From Pirellulaceae bacterium (GTDB lineage: Bacteria; Planctomycetota; Planctomycetia; Pirellulales; Pirellulaceae), in assembly GCA_018402565.1 (NCBI GenBank), contig JAGYIQ010000002.1, positions 806,001-870,000 of the forward strand: DNA of 64,000 nt, read 5' to 3'. The position numbers and the translations under genes are program-made. Under the pieces are notes generated by a model, which was not told the DNA's origin, ran no database searches, and was given only the letters and a program-made list of their open reading frames with translations. The stretch's first letter is position 1. Every line of letters starts with the position of its first letter. Shown here in pieces: positions 27,925-37,162 of the stretch.

Positions 27925-28925
27925 GCACTCGCGAAATTCAGCAACACCGGCGTTTTTTCTCGAACTTTGCTCACGGGAACTTTGCTCACGGGAACTTTGC
28001 TCACGGGGCCACCTCTGTCTGTGACCGCAGGGTCGAGCGATCGACGAGTCGTTGGCGATGTGGGTTTACCCTGGTCGAGGTGCTGCTGGCCTTGTCGCTG
28101 GTGTTGGTCATCATGGGCGTGTTGTCGGCGGCCACTCAGATGTATTTGATGAACATCGAGGTCGAACGGGACGAGTTGACGCGTTCGCGGGCGGCCCGCG
28201 CGGTGTTGCAGGTGATGGCGTTTGACTTGCGGGCTGCCGTGCAATTCAAGGAGATCGACGAGGGGGCCTTGGACCAAGCCCTGGACTCGGCCTCCGCTTT
28301 GTTGGGCGGAGAAGAAGAGGAAGCGGCCGACAGCGAACCCACCGAGTACGTTGTGGAACAACCGGGTTTGGCAGGCGGGCCGAACTCGATTTCGTTCGAC
28401 ATCTCCCGTCTGCCGCGGCGTGATCAGTTCGCGCCGGTGCTGGATGCGCGGACCGGCCGAGTCGTCAGCATCCCCAGCGAAATCTTGAACGTCAACTACA
28501 TGGTGGGCCAGGTGGATGAATCGCAGGAGGGCCGCGGGCCGGACCCCGAAGCGGGGCCGCGGATCGGCTTGTTGCGGATGGAGTACGATCGAGCCGCCAA
28601 ACGCTTTGCGGATCAGGGTGGCGGCAGCATGCCTGGGTTTGAAATGATGGCCGAAGAGATCAAGAGCCTGTCCTTTCGCTACTTCGATGGCCAGCAGTGG
28701 TACAGCGACTGGGACAGCAATGAGCAACGCACGCTGCCAGTGGCGGTCGAGATCGTCTTGCAGGTGGATCCTCGCTCGGCCGAGTTCCGACAACAGCAAC
28801 AGCGGGTTGGCGATTTTGAGGCCGCCTTTGCCCTGCAGACCTATCGCACCGTCGTCCACCTGCCGATCGCCGAGTCGGTGTCGGCCATGCAGGCCCGAGA
28901 GGAGTTGAAGTCCTATGTCGAATAG
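27921..28925 (+). CDS. gspJ: Type II secretion minor pseudopilin GspJ-like
   Basis: 334 residues from ATG 27921, which overlaps the gspI stop; the same frame is open much further upstream (to 27522), but that part is the shadow of gspI. Prepilin site RCG|FTLVEVLLALS at residues 48/49 with Glu +5. The leader is abnormally long because of a threefold in-frame repeat FAHGN. The mature part is longer than the usual ~200 residues and includes an acidic insert (GGEEEEAADSEPTE). Near the end, LSFRYFDGQQWYSDWD fits the GspJ motif. Overlaps gspK by 11 bases. Confidence 0.88.
   Translation: MSTREIQQHRRFFSNFAHGNFAHGNFAHGATSVCDRRVERSTSRWRCGFTLVEVLLALSLVLVIMGVLSAATQMYLMNIEVERDELTRSRAARAVLQVMAFDLRAAVQFKEIDEGALDQALDSASALLGGEEEEAADSEPTEYVVEQPGLAGGPNSISFDISRLPRRDQFAPVLDARTGRVVSIPSEILNVNYMVGQVDESQEGRGPDPEAGPRIGLLRMEYDRAAKRFADQGGGSMPGFEMMAEEIKSLSFRYFDGQQWYSDWDSNEQRTLPVAVEIVLQVDPRSAEFRQQQQRVGDFEAAFALQTYRTVVHLPIAESVSAMQAREELKSYVE
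27963..28007 (+). repeat. Perfect 15-bp tandem repeat x3 inside gspJ
   Basis: AACTTTGCTCACGGG three times without change, encoding repeated NFAHG in the pre-cleavage leader of GspJ. Confidence 0.95.
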
Positions 28926-30480
28926 ACGTCGACACCCCCGGTCGGGTTTTGTCTTATTGATGGTTTTTTTGGCCGTGATGTTAATGGCCTTGGCCGCCTA
29001 CTCGTTTGCCTTGCTGACGCGAGCCGATTACGAGGCCACGCTGCTGGCGGGCCAGCGGTCGCAGTCGCGTCTGCTGGTCGATAGCGGCGCCGAAGCCACG
29101 CGGATGTTTTTGGCCCAGGGGCGCGACGCCATCCGCGAGAGCGGTGGAGTTTGGGAGAACCCCACCATCTTTCAGAGCCGTCTGGTTCGCACCGATCCGC
29201 AGCCCGACCCCAGCACCACTGGCTACTATTCGATCATCGCCCCGGGCATGGACAGCGATGGGTATCCCGCCTCATTTCGCTTTGGTTTGATCGACGAGTC
29301 CACCAAATTAAATCTCAACATCTTGCCAAAATTGGATGAGTTGCAGCCAGGATCCGGCGTTCAGTTGTTGATGGCCCTGCCAGAGATGACCGAGGAGGTC
29401 GCCGATGCGATTTTGGATTGGATCGATCTGGATGACGAACCGCGGGAGTTGGGGGCCGAAGCCAGTTATTACAGTGGCCTGAGCCCGCCGTACGCGCCGA
29501 AGAACGGCCCCTTGGCCAGTGTCGAGGAACTGTTGCTGGTTCGCGGCGTGACGCCGGAACTGCTGTTCGGCAACGATGTCAACCGCAATGGCATCATCGA
29601 TGACGACGAAATCGTCGGGCAAATGAGTGTCGGCAGCGAACCGGACATGCAATTGGGGTGGGCCAACTTCCTGACGATTTTTTCGCAAGAGGCCAACAAA
29701 AACTGGGAGGGCTTGCAGCGAATCAATATCAACAAAGAGGACCTGCAGGAGTTGGAACGCGACCTGAGTTCGGTCCTGCCTTCCCGCTGGGTGAACTTTA
29801 TCTTGGCCTATCGCATCAACGGACCCTTCAGCGGCGAGATGCCGGAACCGGAAGCCAACGGGCCGGAGTTTGGTGAAATTGATCTCACCAGCGCCGAAGG
29901 CTCCAATCAGTTCCTGCAACTGCTGGAGTTGATCGATGCTCAAACTGCGATCACCTTCGAAGGCGAGAGTGTCGAGACCGTTTTGGAGTCGCCGGTGTCG
30001 CTGAGCAATCCAGTGGAGTTCGGCATTGCCTTGGCCGCCATGATGGACAACTTGACCACCGTCTCCTCCACGACCATTCCCGGCCGGATCAATATCATGC
30101 AAGCTCCGCGGCGAGTGCTGGAGAGCATCCCCAGTCTGACGCCGGAGCAGGTCGACCAGATCATGCAGTTCCGGGAATACGAACTAAATGACCCTAACTT
30201 TACCGACCTGAACCGCCGGTACGAGACCTGGTTGTTGGCGGAACTGATTGTCGACCTCCCCACCATGCGAACCATCGCCCCGTTCATCTGTTGCAAGGGC
30301 GACGTGTATCGTGCCGAAATTATCGGTTATTTCGAGAATGGGGAGGCCTCCAGCCGCGCGGAAGTGGTTTATGACACTACCGAACCGCTGCCGCGGCTAT
30401 TATTCTGGAGGGATAAGAGCCATTTGCCGATTGGGCAGAGCGTTCAGACGTTAGGGATTATTTCACCGGGGTTGGAGTAG
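28915..30480 (+). CDS. gspK: Type II secretion minor pseudopilin GspK
   Basis: 521 residues. Short leader, cleavage at RSG|FVLLMVFLAVM (residues 11/12). Position +5 is Met, in line with GspK being the pseudopilin without Glu5. The large globular part contains GspK elements: KLNLNILPKL, ILDWIDLDDEPRELGAEASYY (helix-hairpin region) and the two-metal-like loop NRNGIIDDDE, then GRINIMQAPRRVLESIPSLT near the C-terminus. GspK caps the pseudopilus tip. Starts 11 bases inside gspJ and ends 8 bases before gspL. Confidence 0.92.
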   Translation: MSNRRRHPRSGFVLLMVFLAVMLMALAAYSFALLTRADYEATLLAGQRSQSRLLVDSGAEATRMFLAQGRDAIRESGGVWENPTIFQSRLVRTDPQPDPSTTGYYSIIAPGMDSDGYPASFRFGLIDESTKLNLNILPKLDELQPGSGVQLLMALPEMTEEVADAILDWIDLDDEPRELGAEASYYSGLSPPYAPKNGPLASVEELLLVRGVTPELLFGNDVNRNGIIDDDEIVGQMSVGSEPDMQLGWANFLTIFSQEANKNWEGLQRININKEDLQELERDLSSVLPSRWVNFILAYRINGPFSGEMPEPEANGPEFGEIDLTSAEGSNQFLQLLELIDAQTAITFEGESVETVLESPVSLSNPVEFGIALAAMMDNLTTVSSTTIPGRINIMQAPRRVLESIPSLTPEQVDQIMQFREYELNDPNFTDLNRRYETWLLAELIVDLPTMRTIAPFICCKGDVYRAEIIGYFENGEASSRAEVVYDTTEPLPRLLFWRDKSHLPIGQSVQTLGIISPGLE

Positions 30481-30487
30481 CACGTCC

Positions 30488-32413
30488 ATGAGTAAAGTCA
30501 CCTTTATCCTGCTCAACCACCGTTCCGCCTGGGTCGGGGGTGGTGAGAGCGGTGATCGCCCGGTGCTCAAATCGCTCCAGCGGATCGAACTGGCCGAGGC
30601 CATGACGGTCGAAGAGCAGGTCGCCGAGTTGTTGGGTGCGATCCAGCAACAACGATTGCAAAAGAAGGCCGTCGTCTTGGTGTTGGGGCCCCAGCACGCC
30701 GAGTACCGCCCGTTCCAAGTGCCGCCCGTCGGCCCGGCCGAATTGCCGACCATTGTGGAAAACTTGGCCAGCACCCAGATGACCAAGATTGGCGAGGGGT
30801 CGATCATCGACTTTGTCGCCATGCCCAAAGCGACGTCGGCCACCAGCGACACTGTCTTGGTCACCGCCACCTCCTTCCACACCAACCTGTTGTTGGATGA
30901 ACTCAAGGCCAAGGGCGTCACCTTCGAACGCATCCTGCCGCGGGTCGTGTTGCCTAATCTACTGCGAGATTCCTCGGGCTCCGAATCGCAGGTCATGGTC
31001 AATGTATTGGGAACGGAAATCGACTTCGTAGCGACCCAAGCCGATCGCTTGGTGATGGTTCGCTCCAGCGTGATCGGTGCCGAGGGCGAAGAACGCACCA
31101 AATTGATTGGGCGTGAGACCGCCCGTTCTTTGGCGGTGTTGGCAGCCGAGTTCGGTCGGCTGGACAAAATGGACATCGCCGTCGCCGGCCGTCCCGAAGA
31201 CACCCAAACCGTCGCCAATCTGCTGCAGGAGATGGACCTCACCGCCAAGACCGTCACTCCGGTCGACTTCGGCAGCGTCCCCACCCCCTTTGAAGCGAGC
31301 CAGGGCCAATACGCGTTGCTGGCTTTGGCCGCCCTGCGATTAGATCGTCGCCCGCTGTTGGACTTCGCCAATCCAAGCCGCCCCCCCAAAGACGACACTT
31401 GGAAACGAAAACTGGTCCTCGGCATCGCCTTGGCCGCTACCATCGTCCTCGGCCTGATCGGCTGGGCTTGGTTGGAAATTCGCAAACTCGACCAACAACT
31501 GGCAGACGTGGAGTTCGATGTCCAAAACTTGGAGACCGAGGAACCCACGAACAACTTGACCATTGCCCGGATAGGCATGATCAACCGGTTCGTCACCATG
31601 GACGTGGATCCACTAACACTGCTCGACTCCCTGAGCACGCACCTGCCACATGGGGACGAGATGCGGTTGCAAGGTTTCAAACTCAACGTCGGTCGCGTGA
31701 GCAATGAAGAGTCGTTTCCCGTGACCATGACGTCTCGCTTGAGCGACGAGCGATTGGCCGAAGAATACAAACCCACCCTGCAAAGCGAAACCCCCTGGGA
31801 CTTGGACCCCAACACCAAGCTAACGAGCGTCAAGAGTCGGTACTACACCAAGCAGGCCGTTGACTTGCTCACGGTCACGCCGGACTTCGAATTGGCCTAC
31901 GAACGATTGCTGGATGCCATCTTGGGCGCCGATCCCAGCGAAACCACCGGGCAGGAGATGGCCACGCCGGCCCAAGTCGACGGGGACGCAACCACTCAGG
32001 AAAATGCGACAGACGAGGAAGATCGGGCAACCGGCGATGAGCAAAAAGCCCGTGACCGAGAAGAAGCCCGTGACGAGACAGAAGCCGGTGACGAGACAGA
32101 AGCCGATGAGCGCGGCGACGGCGCCGCTGAGGGCGATGGCGACCAAGCTTCCGCGGATCGCCAGAAACTGACGGGCTCCCAAGGCGGTGAAGCGACTGAC
32201 GAGACAGAAGGCACTGACGAAACCGAATCGACTGACGAGACGGAAGGGGGCGAAGAAGGTGAGGGGACCGAGAGGGGTGAAGGGACCGAGGAGAGTGAGG
32301 GAGTCGAGGAGAGTAAGGGAGTCGAGGAGAGTAAGGAGATCGAGGAGAGTAAGGAGATCGAGGAGAGTGAGGAGATCGAGGAGTCGGGCGGAGGCGGTGA
32401 AGCCCAACCGTGA
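30488..32413 (+). CDS. gspL: GspL-like inner-membrane platform protein (PilM/PilN-type) with acidic repeat tail
   Basis: 641 residues. An N-terminal actin-like (PilM/GspL cytoplasmic) region spans about 1-290. A single membrane helix KLVLGIALAATIVLGLIGW lies at about 312-330, followed by a coiled, PilN/GspL-like periplasmic domain (about 335-480). From about 490 on, the sequence turns into a strongly acidic low-complexity tail of DETE and EESKEIEES units with no counterpart in standard GspL (~400 residues). Position between gspK and the gspM-like gene supports the call. In known systems GspL recruits the GspE ATPase; gspC, D, E and F are not in this window. Confidence 0.8.
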   Translation: MSKVTFILLNHRSAWVGGGESGDRPVLKSLQRIELAEAMTVEEQVAELLGAIQQQRLQKKAVVLVLGPQHAEYRPFQVPPVGPAELPTIVENLASTQMTKIGEGSIIDFVAMPKATSATSDTVLVTATSFHTNLLLDELKAKGVTFERILPRVVLPNLLRDSSGSESQVMVNVLGTEIDFVATQADRLVMVRSSVIGAEGEERTKLIGRETARSLAVLAAEFGRLDKMDIAVAGRPEDTQTVANLLQEMDLTAKTVTPVDFGSVPTPFEASQGQYALLALAALRLDRRPLLDFANPSRPPKDDTWKRKLVLGIALAATIVLGLIGWAWLEIRKLDQQLADVEFDVQNLETEEPTNNLTIARIGMINRFVTMDVDPLTLLDSLSTHLPHGDEMRLQGFKLNVGRVSNEESFPVTMTSRLSDERLAEEYKPTLQSETPWDLDPNTKLTSVKSRYYTKQAVDLLTVTPDFELAYERLLDAILGADPSETTGQEMATPAQVDGDATTQENATDEEDRATGDEQKARDREEARDETEAGDETEADERGDGAAEGDGDQASADRQKLTGSQGGEATDETEGTDETESTDETEGGEEGEGTERGEGTEESEGVEESKGVEESKEIEESKEIEESEEIEESGGGGEAQP

Positions 32414-32524
32414 ACTGCCCACGCGGCAGGTTGATTCACAGCATAGCCCGCTGCACATGCCATTCGCCTAGCCCGATCGCCATCATCAGATTCAAGTACG
32501 GACCCCACAGCTAAAGCCACGATC

Positions 32525-33823
32525 ATGAATAACCTCAATCCTCGCGAACGCACCCTGCTGCTGATCATTATCGCTTTTCTGCCGCTAGGGATGCTGTATT
32601 ACGGTTGGAGCACCTATCGAGCGATGCGGTTGCATCGGTTGGATTTGTTGGTTCAACGCGAAGAAGAAAAGCTGCGTTTGCAAGACCTATCGGCAGCGGC
32701 CATGCGTGAACTGGATCGGATGGACGACGTCTACAACCAGTCGAGCTTGCCTTTGACGGTGGCGGCCAACACGGCGCTGTATCAGAATTATCTTTCCGGC
32801 TTGCTGTCCCGTCACGGCCTCGAATTCACACTGGGTAGCAGCAAGCCGGAACCGGTGTTTCTGGAAACACAAGATCGTTTCCGCAAGCCGATCAAAGAAT
32901 TGGTGTACGACCGGCTGAAGATCAGCGACACGACCGCCACTGGCAGTTTAGCGCAATTAACGGACTTTTTGCACGACTTTTACAATGTCGCCCTGTTGCA
33001 TCGCATCGACTCCATGTCGATTGACTTGGCGTCGCCGGACAAAGAAGACGACAGCCGCCTATCGATCAAGTTTACCTGCAGCGCTGCGATTTTACCGTCG
33101 GGCCCCGAAGTCAAAGCCTGGGACGAATACCCCGTGGGTCGATTGGGCAAGTCGCGGGAAGCGTTGGCGAAAACACTCGTGGCACGCGACTTGTTCGGAC
33201 CGCCCAACGTCGCACCAAAGATCACTTCAAGGAACAGCGTCGAACTGGAAGTCGGCAGCAATTTCACGCATCGGTTGACCGCCAGCGACGGCAATGAGGA
33301 CGACCCATTGACCTTCGAGTTGGTCTCGTCGGACTTGGAGGGCTTTGAATTAGTGACCGCGGAACGTGGCCGCACGGCGACTTTGCAAGGCCCGCGAGTC
33401 ACAAAAACGGGGCGTTACCGTTTCCAATTCCGAGTCAGCGACAACCGCATCCCATTGCTGTCGGACGAGCAAACCTTCACCCTGACCGTCCGCGAACCGG
33501 CTCCCCCCCGCGAGGAGCGCCGCGATCCCCCGCCCCCACCCAAACGCTACGCACCGGACACCTACATCACCGGTCTGGTCGAGGGCCGCCAGGGAGTGCC
33601 ACGCGTGATCTTGACGAATCGCGCCACCGACGAGGAAACGCGACTGGGCGAAGGCGAATCGTTCGAATTGGACGGTAAAACCTGGACCGTGATCAAGGTC
33701 GACCGCCGAACCGTCACGCTGCGTGCCGCCGATGAACTGTTGGAGTATCGCGTCGGCTCGGCCTTGGATAACCCCCTGTCTGCCTCCAAAGCGGTCACAA
33801 GCACCGAGGGACCGCCGCGCTAA
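32525..33823 (+). CDS. gspM: GspM-like protein fused to a cadherin-like domain and a GspC/PilP-like HR domain
   Basis: 432 residues. Membrane anchor near the N-terminus (LLLIIIAFLPLGMLYYGW), then a helical and ferredoxin-like region as in GspM/PilO (about 30-215). Next is a cadherin/dystroglycan-type beta domain (about 228-325; LTASDGNEDDPLTFELVSSD). After a Pro-rich linker (REERRDPPPPPKRY), a C-terminal module (about 345-415; YITGLVEGRQGVPRVILTN, then LGEGESFELDGKTWTVIKV) resembles the HR/PilP domain that joins GspC or PilP to the secretin. Usual GspM has about 160-200 residues. The call as GspM rests on position and on the N-terminal half. Confidence 0.65.
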   Translation: MNNLNPRERTLLLIIIAFLPLGMLYYGWSTYRAMRLHRLDLLVQREEEKLRLQDLSAAAMRELDRMDDVYNQSSLPLTVAANTALYQNYLSGLLSRHGLEFTLGSSKPEPVFLETQDRFRKPIKELVYDRLKISDTTATGSLAQLTDFLHDFYNVALLHRIDSMSIDLASPDKEDDSRLSIKFTCSAAILPSGPEVKAWDEYPVGRLGKSREALAKTLVARDLFGPPNVAPKITSRNSVELEVGSNFTHRLTASDGNEDDPLTFELVSSDLEGFELVTAERGRTATLQGPRVTKTGRYRFQFRVSDNRIPLLSDEQTFTLTVREPAPPREERRDPPPPPKRYAPDTYITGLVEGRQGVPRVILTNRATDEETRLGEGESFELDGKTWTVIKVDRRTVTLRAADELLEYRVGSALDNPLSASKAVTSTEGPPR

Positions 33824-33870
33824 GCCGGTTTCACAGCAGCGCCAAGCATCTGGGATGGGGTGTTCCGCAC

Positions 33871-34001
33871 TTAAGGACTTGTCCGCAAATTAGTTACCGA
33901 ATTGCCCGAAACGGTCAGCGTCCAATTGCCGCAAAAACCGGGTGCTAACGCACTCCGGCTGATTTCCAATTCGGTAAGTTAATTACTGACAAGTCCTAAG
34001 T
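33871..34001. repeat. About 130-bp inverted-repeat element (MITE-like)
   Basis: Imperfect terminal inverted repeats of about 33 bp: AAGGACTTGTC...TTACCGAATTG at the left, its complement at the right (CAATTCGGTAA...GACAAGTCCT). Inside, 33932-33966 is the reverse complement of the 35-bp repeat found twice at 44608-44690. The right arm includes the stop codon of the adjacent response-regulator gene. Confidence 0.75.
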
Positions 34002-34643
34002 TGAACTTGGCACCCAACCGTTTTGGTTGGCGATGACCGCGACTTGGGTCCGATCAGCCGCGTCGAGCTTTCGCAGCAGATTCTGCACATGCTCCTTGAC
34101 GGTCTCGATTCGGACTTCCATCACGCGGGCGATCTCACGGTTGCTCAGCCCCAAGCCCAGCAGCCGAGCCGTCTGGATCTCGCGTTTGGTCAGGGGCACC
34201 TGCTTTCCAGGCTTCGGTCGGTCCCGCATCACGTTGCGCAGTCGCGCCAATCGATTGTCGGGCCCCGACGAAACACCGTCTCGGGCACTGGCCAAACTCT
34301 CCAGCAATTCTTCCCGCGTCAAACTGCGGAGCAAGAAGTCGTGGGCCGACCAGGCCACCGCGCGGGCCACCCAGATCGGGTCCGCAGTCGGCGCCAGCAG
34401 GATCACGCGGGTGGGCGAGGCGACGTCCGCCAAGTCCTGCAGCACTCGAAAGGTATCGCGCGCCGGTAGGCAAACATCGATCAACAGCACCTGGGCCGAG
34501 GTGGCCTGACAGGTCTCCACGACCGCGGTTCCCGACGAGACCTCGGCGGCCACCCGGTACGGGGTATCGGCCAACATCGCGGTCAGTCCGGCACAGACGA
34601 CGGGATGGTCGAACGCCAACACCAGCGGGACGGGATCGGTCAT
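33996..34643 (-). CDS. NarL/LuxR-family response regulator with atypical receiver
   Basis: 215 residues from ATG at 34643; the open frame runs to 34832, but the stretch before MTDPVPLVLAFDHP is not receiver-like. Receiver domain about 5-120: the phospho-acceptor is probably the Asp in VLLIDVCLP. The acidic pair of strand 1 is weakened (FDH instead of DDH) and the conserved Lys of strand 5 is Arg (DFLLRSL). LuxR-type HTH about 145-205 (LTKREIQTARLLGLGLSNRE, then ETVKEHVQNLLRKL). Divergent from the NtrC-type regulator; no histidine kinase in the window. The stop codon lies in the arm of an inverted-repeat element. Confidence 0.88.
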   Translation of the reverse strand: MTDPVPLVLAFDHPVVCAGLTAMLADTPYRVAAEVSSGTAVVETCQATSAQVLLIDVCLPARDTFRVLQDLADVASPTRVILLAPTADPIWVARAVAWSAHDFLLRSLTREELLESLASARDGVSSGPDNRLARLRNVMRDRPKPGKQVPLTKREIQTARLLGLGLSNREIARVMEVRIETVKEHVQNLLRKLDAADRTQVAVIANQNGWVPSST

Positions 34644-34838
34644 CGTTGATTTCTCGGTAGCACTGCTGCGACTGTCACATTCGGTATGATCGACAAAGAT
34701 TCGCTCGCCGTCAAGAAAAGCTGCACTTAAACCACTCAGGAGGCAAGACCGCAACATTCTACAAGCTAGTTTCCTCCGGGTGTTGAAAAAAGACAACCCT
34801 GGTTGGTTCCCCTCGTTCCGCGCACGTGGCATTTACGT

Positions 34839-36248
34839 ATGAAACGCAAAGACAGTCGTCAAAAACGTTTACTCCTGGTTGACGATGACCGCGACCTCAT
34901 CGAATCGATGGGTTCTTGGCTCAACAGTATCGGCTACCAGACAGAACTGGCCGACTCGCTCCGAGCCGCGCGGCGTGTCATGGAACAACGTCCCATCGAC
35001 TTGGCCTTGGTCGACATTCGCCTGGAAGATGGCGATGGCTTTGAACTGTTGGCCTACTTGCGACAACATTACCCGCAAGTCCCGGTCGTCTTGATCTCCG
35101 GATACGCAACGCCGGCGACCGCCAGCGAGGCGTTGCGCGTCGGGGCATTTGATCTGTTGACCAAGCCACTGATCGATCAAGAGCTGGAGCTGACCCTCAA
35201 GCGGGCCTTCGCCCAGCACCAGATGCTGGAGGAGAACAAGCAGCTGCGGGCCCAGTTGGACCAACGTTACAGCTTTCAGAGCATCATCGCCAACGACCAC
35301 CGCATGATCCGCACCTTCGAGATCATCGATAGCATCGCGGATACTCGAGCCACCGTCTTGATCACGGGCGAGAGCGGCACGGGCAAGTCGATGATCGCTC
35401 GCGCGATTCACCAACGCAGCCAACGACACGATCAACCGTTTGTCGAAGTCGCCTGCGGTGCCCTGTCAGAGAACTTGTTGGAGAGCGAGTTGTTCGGGCA
35501 TGAAGCCGGCGCGTTCACCGGGGCCGTCGGCCGCCGCAACGGCAAGTTCCAATTGGCCGATCAAGGCACGTTGTTCCTGGACGAAATCGCCACCGCGTCG
35601 CCCGGCATGCAGGTCAAGCTGTTGCGTGTCTTGCAGGAGTGGCAATTCGAACCCGTCGGCGGTTCCGAGACAATCAGCGTCGATACGCGACTGATCTTAG
35701 CGACCAACGAGGATCTGGAAGTCGCCGTCAGCGAAGGCCGCTTCCGCCAGGACCTGTTCTACCGCATCAACGTGATCAATCTGGAACTGCCTCCGCTACG
35801 GGAGCGTCCCAACGACATTCCCGCCATGGCGGACTACTTCATGAAGAATGTCGCTCGCGACGCCAAGCGGGACCTGGAGGGTTTGTCCGACAGCGCTCTG
35901 GAAGCACTGGTCAACTATCGCTGGCCAGGAAACGTTCGCGAGCTGCAAAACGTAATCGAGCGAGCGGTCCTGTTGTCCAAGGGCTCACAGATTGGTCTGA
36001 CGGACTTGCCCAGCCACATCGGCAACGGCGCCCGCAAGTCAGCCGTCCTGGCGGTCGCTGGCGGCGAACACCGGCGTCTCAGCCTGAAAGAAGCCCTGGA
36101 GGCGCCCGAACGCGAGATCATCGCCCAAGTGCTCCGCGAGTTCGGCGGGAATCGCAATGAAACCGCCGACGCCCTGGGCATCAACCGCACCACGCTTTAT
36201 AAGAAAATGAAAAAGTTGGGCCTCGAGGACAATCCCACCTTCAATTAA
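34839..36248 (+). CDS. NtrC-family sigma-54-dependent response regulator
   Basis: 469 residues from ATG 34839; an earlier in-frame start at 34803 adds 12 residues without similarity. Receiver domain (about 10-125): acidic pair in LLLVDDD, phospho-Asp in LALVDIRLEDGDG, Ser in LISGYA, Lys in LTKPL. AAA+ sigma-54 activator domain (about 145-380): Walker A GESGTGKS, sigma-54 contact loop GAFTGA, Walker B LFLDEIA, arginine fingers around GRFRQDLFYRINV. Fis-type HTH at the end (NRNETADALGINRTTLYKKM). All key residues are present, so it should be a phosphorylation-controlled activator of sigma-54 promoters. Targets unknown; the divergent NarL-type gene is a candidate. Confidence 0.95.
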   Translation: MKRKDSRQKRLLLVDDDRDLIESMGSWLNSIGYQTELADSLRAARRVMEQRPIDLALVDIRLEDGDGFELLAYLRQHYPQVPVVLISGYATPATASEALRVGAFDLLTKPLIDQELELTLKRAFAQHQMLEENKQLRAQLDQRYSFQSIIANDHRMIRTFEIIDSIADTRATVLITGESGTGKSMIARAIHQRSQRHDQPFVEVACGALSENLLESELFGHEAGAFTGAVGRRNGKFQLADQGTLFLDEIATASPGMQVKLLRVLQEWQFEPVGGSETISVDTRLILATNEDLEVAVSEGRFRQDLFYRINVINLELPPLRERPNDIPAMADYFMKNVARDAKRDLEGLSDSALEALVNYRWPGNVRELQNVIERAVLLSKGSQIGLTDLPSHIGNGARKSAVLAVAGGEHRRLSLKEALEAPEREIIAQVLREFGGNRNETADALGINRTTLYKKMKKLGLEDNPTFN

Positions 36249-36365
36249 CCGACGCCGCCCTTGCTCGCCCCTCCGCTCCCGCAAACGCTGGTCGCCACCA
36301 GGCGTGTTGCCCACATCGACTTCCGACGGATATAGTGGACGCGGGGCGAGGTGGAGCAAGGGTCC

Positions 36366-37121
36366 ATGAACGAGTCTACCGACGATCGACCTTGGGTGGT
36401 GCTGGTGCACGGCATCGGCGCCCACCGAGCCGTCATGCTGCCGCTCAAATGGGGGCTGGAGCGTAGCGGTTTCGCCGTCCACAACTTTGGCTATAACAGC
36501 CTCCGCTCGATCGACCACGCCGCGGATCTCTTGGCCGCGCGACTCGAGGAACTCAACCGACGGCATGGCCCATCGGCCCTGCACCTGGTCGCTCACAGCA
36601 TGGGCTGCATCGTCAGCCGACTGGCCTTGGCTCGGCAACGCCCCGAGAACTTTCAGCGGATGGTGATGATCACGCCGCCATCCCGCGGGACCCCAACCGC
36701 GGACCGCATTGCCCCGTGGTTGGGTTGGGCCGTGCCATCGATCCCCCAACTGCGGACTCGGCCGGACAGCTTGGTCAATTCCCTGCCTGCCCCCGATTAC
36801 CCGTTCGCGTTGGTCCGCGCGACGTGGGATTTCCTCATCCCGGCGACCCACGTGATCTTGCCCGGCGCCAGCGAGACGCACGAGTTCCGCGGCACACATT
36901 CGGCCGTCCTGTTTCACGGCCCCACCATCCAGCGGGTCGCCAATTTTTTGCTCCCGCCCGCGGCCGAAACCGTCCCTAGCGTCGCTGGTATCCCCAGTGC
37001 TGCCGGGGCTGCCAGTGCCCCCAACATTGCCGGTGTTGCAGGTGTTGCCAATGTTGTCGGAGAGTCGCCCGAGAATCAACAGTCACTGGCCGCCACAGAA
37101 GCGTCCCCCGCCACAACCTAA
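36366..37121 (+). CDS. Alpha/beta hydrolase (lipase/esterase-like)
   Basis: 251 residues from ATG 36366; GTG 36351 is possible, but the purine-rich GGAGCAAGG before 36366 favours the ATG. Alpha/beta-hydrolase features: oxyanion-type motif VLVHGIGAHR near the N-terminus, nucleophile elbow LVAHSMGCIVS, and a late THSAVLFH His that could complete the triad. Resembles PGAP1/lipase-type acyl hydrolases; substrate unknown. The last ~45 residues are Ala/Gly/Val-rich with micro-repeats (IPSAAGAASAPNIAGVAGV) beyond the fold. Followed by a bidirectional terminator facing the sigma-factor gene. Confidence 0.85.
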   Translation: MNESTDDRPWVVLVHGIGAHRAVMLPLKWGLERSGFAVHNFGYNSLRSIDHAADLLAARLEELNRRHGPSALHLVAHSMGCIVSRLALARQRPENFQRMVMITPPSRGTPTADRIAPWLGWAVPSIPQLRTRPDSLVNSLPAPDYPFALVRATWDFLIPATHVILPGASETHEFRGTHSAVLFHGPTIQRVANFLLPPAAETVPSVAGIPSAAGAASAPNIAGVAGVANVVGESPENQQSLAATEASPATT

Positions 37122-37162
37122 AAAAACAGCCACGACCTAACAAAACAGCCACGACCTAACGA

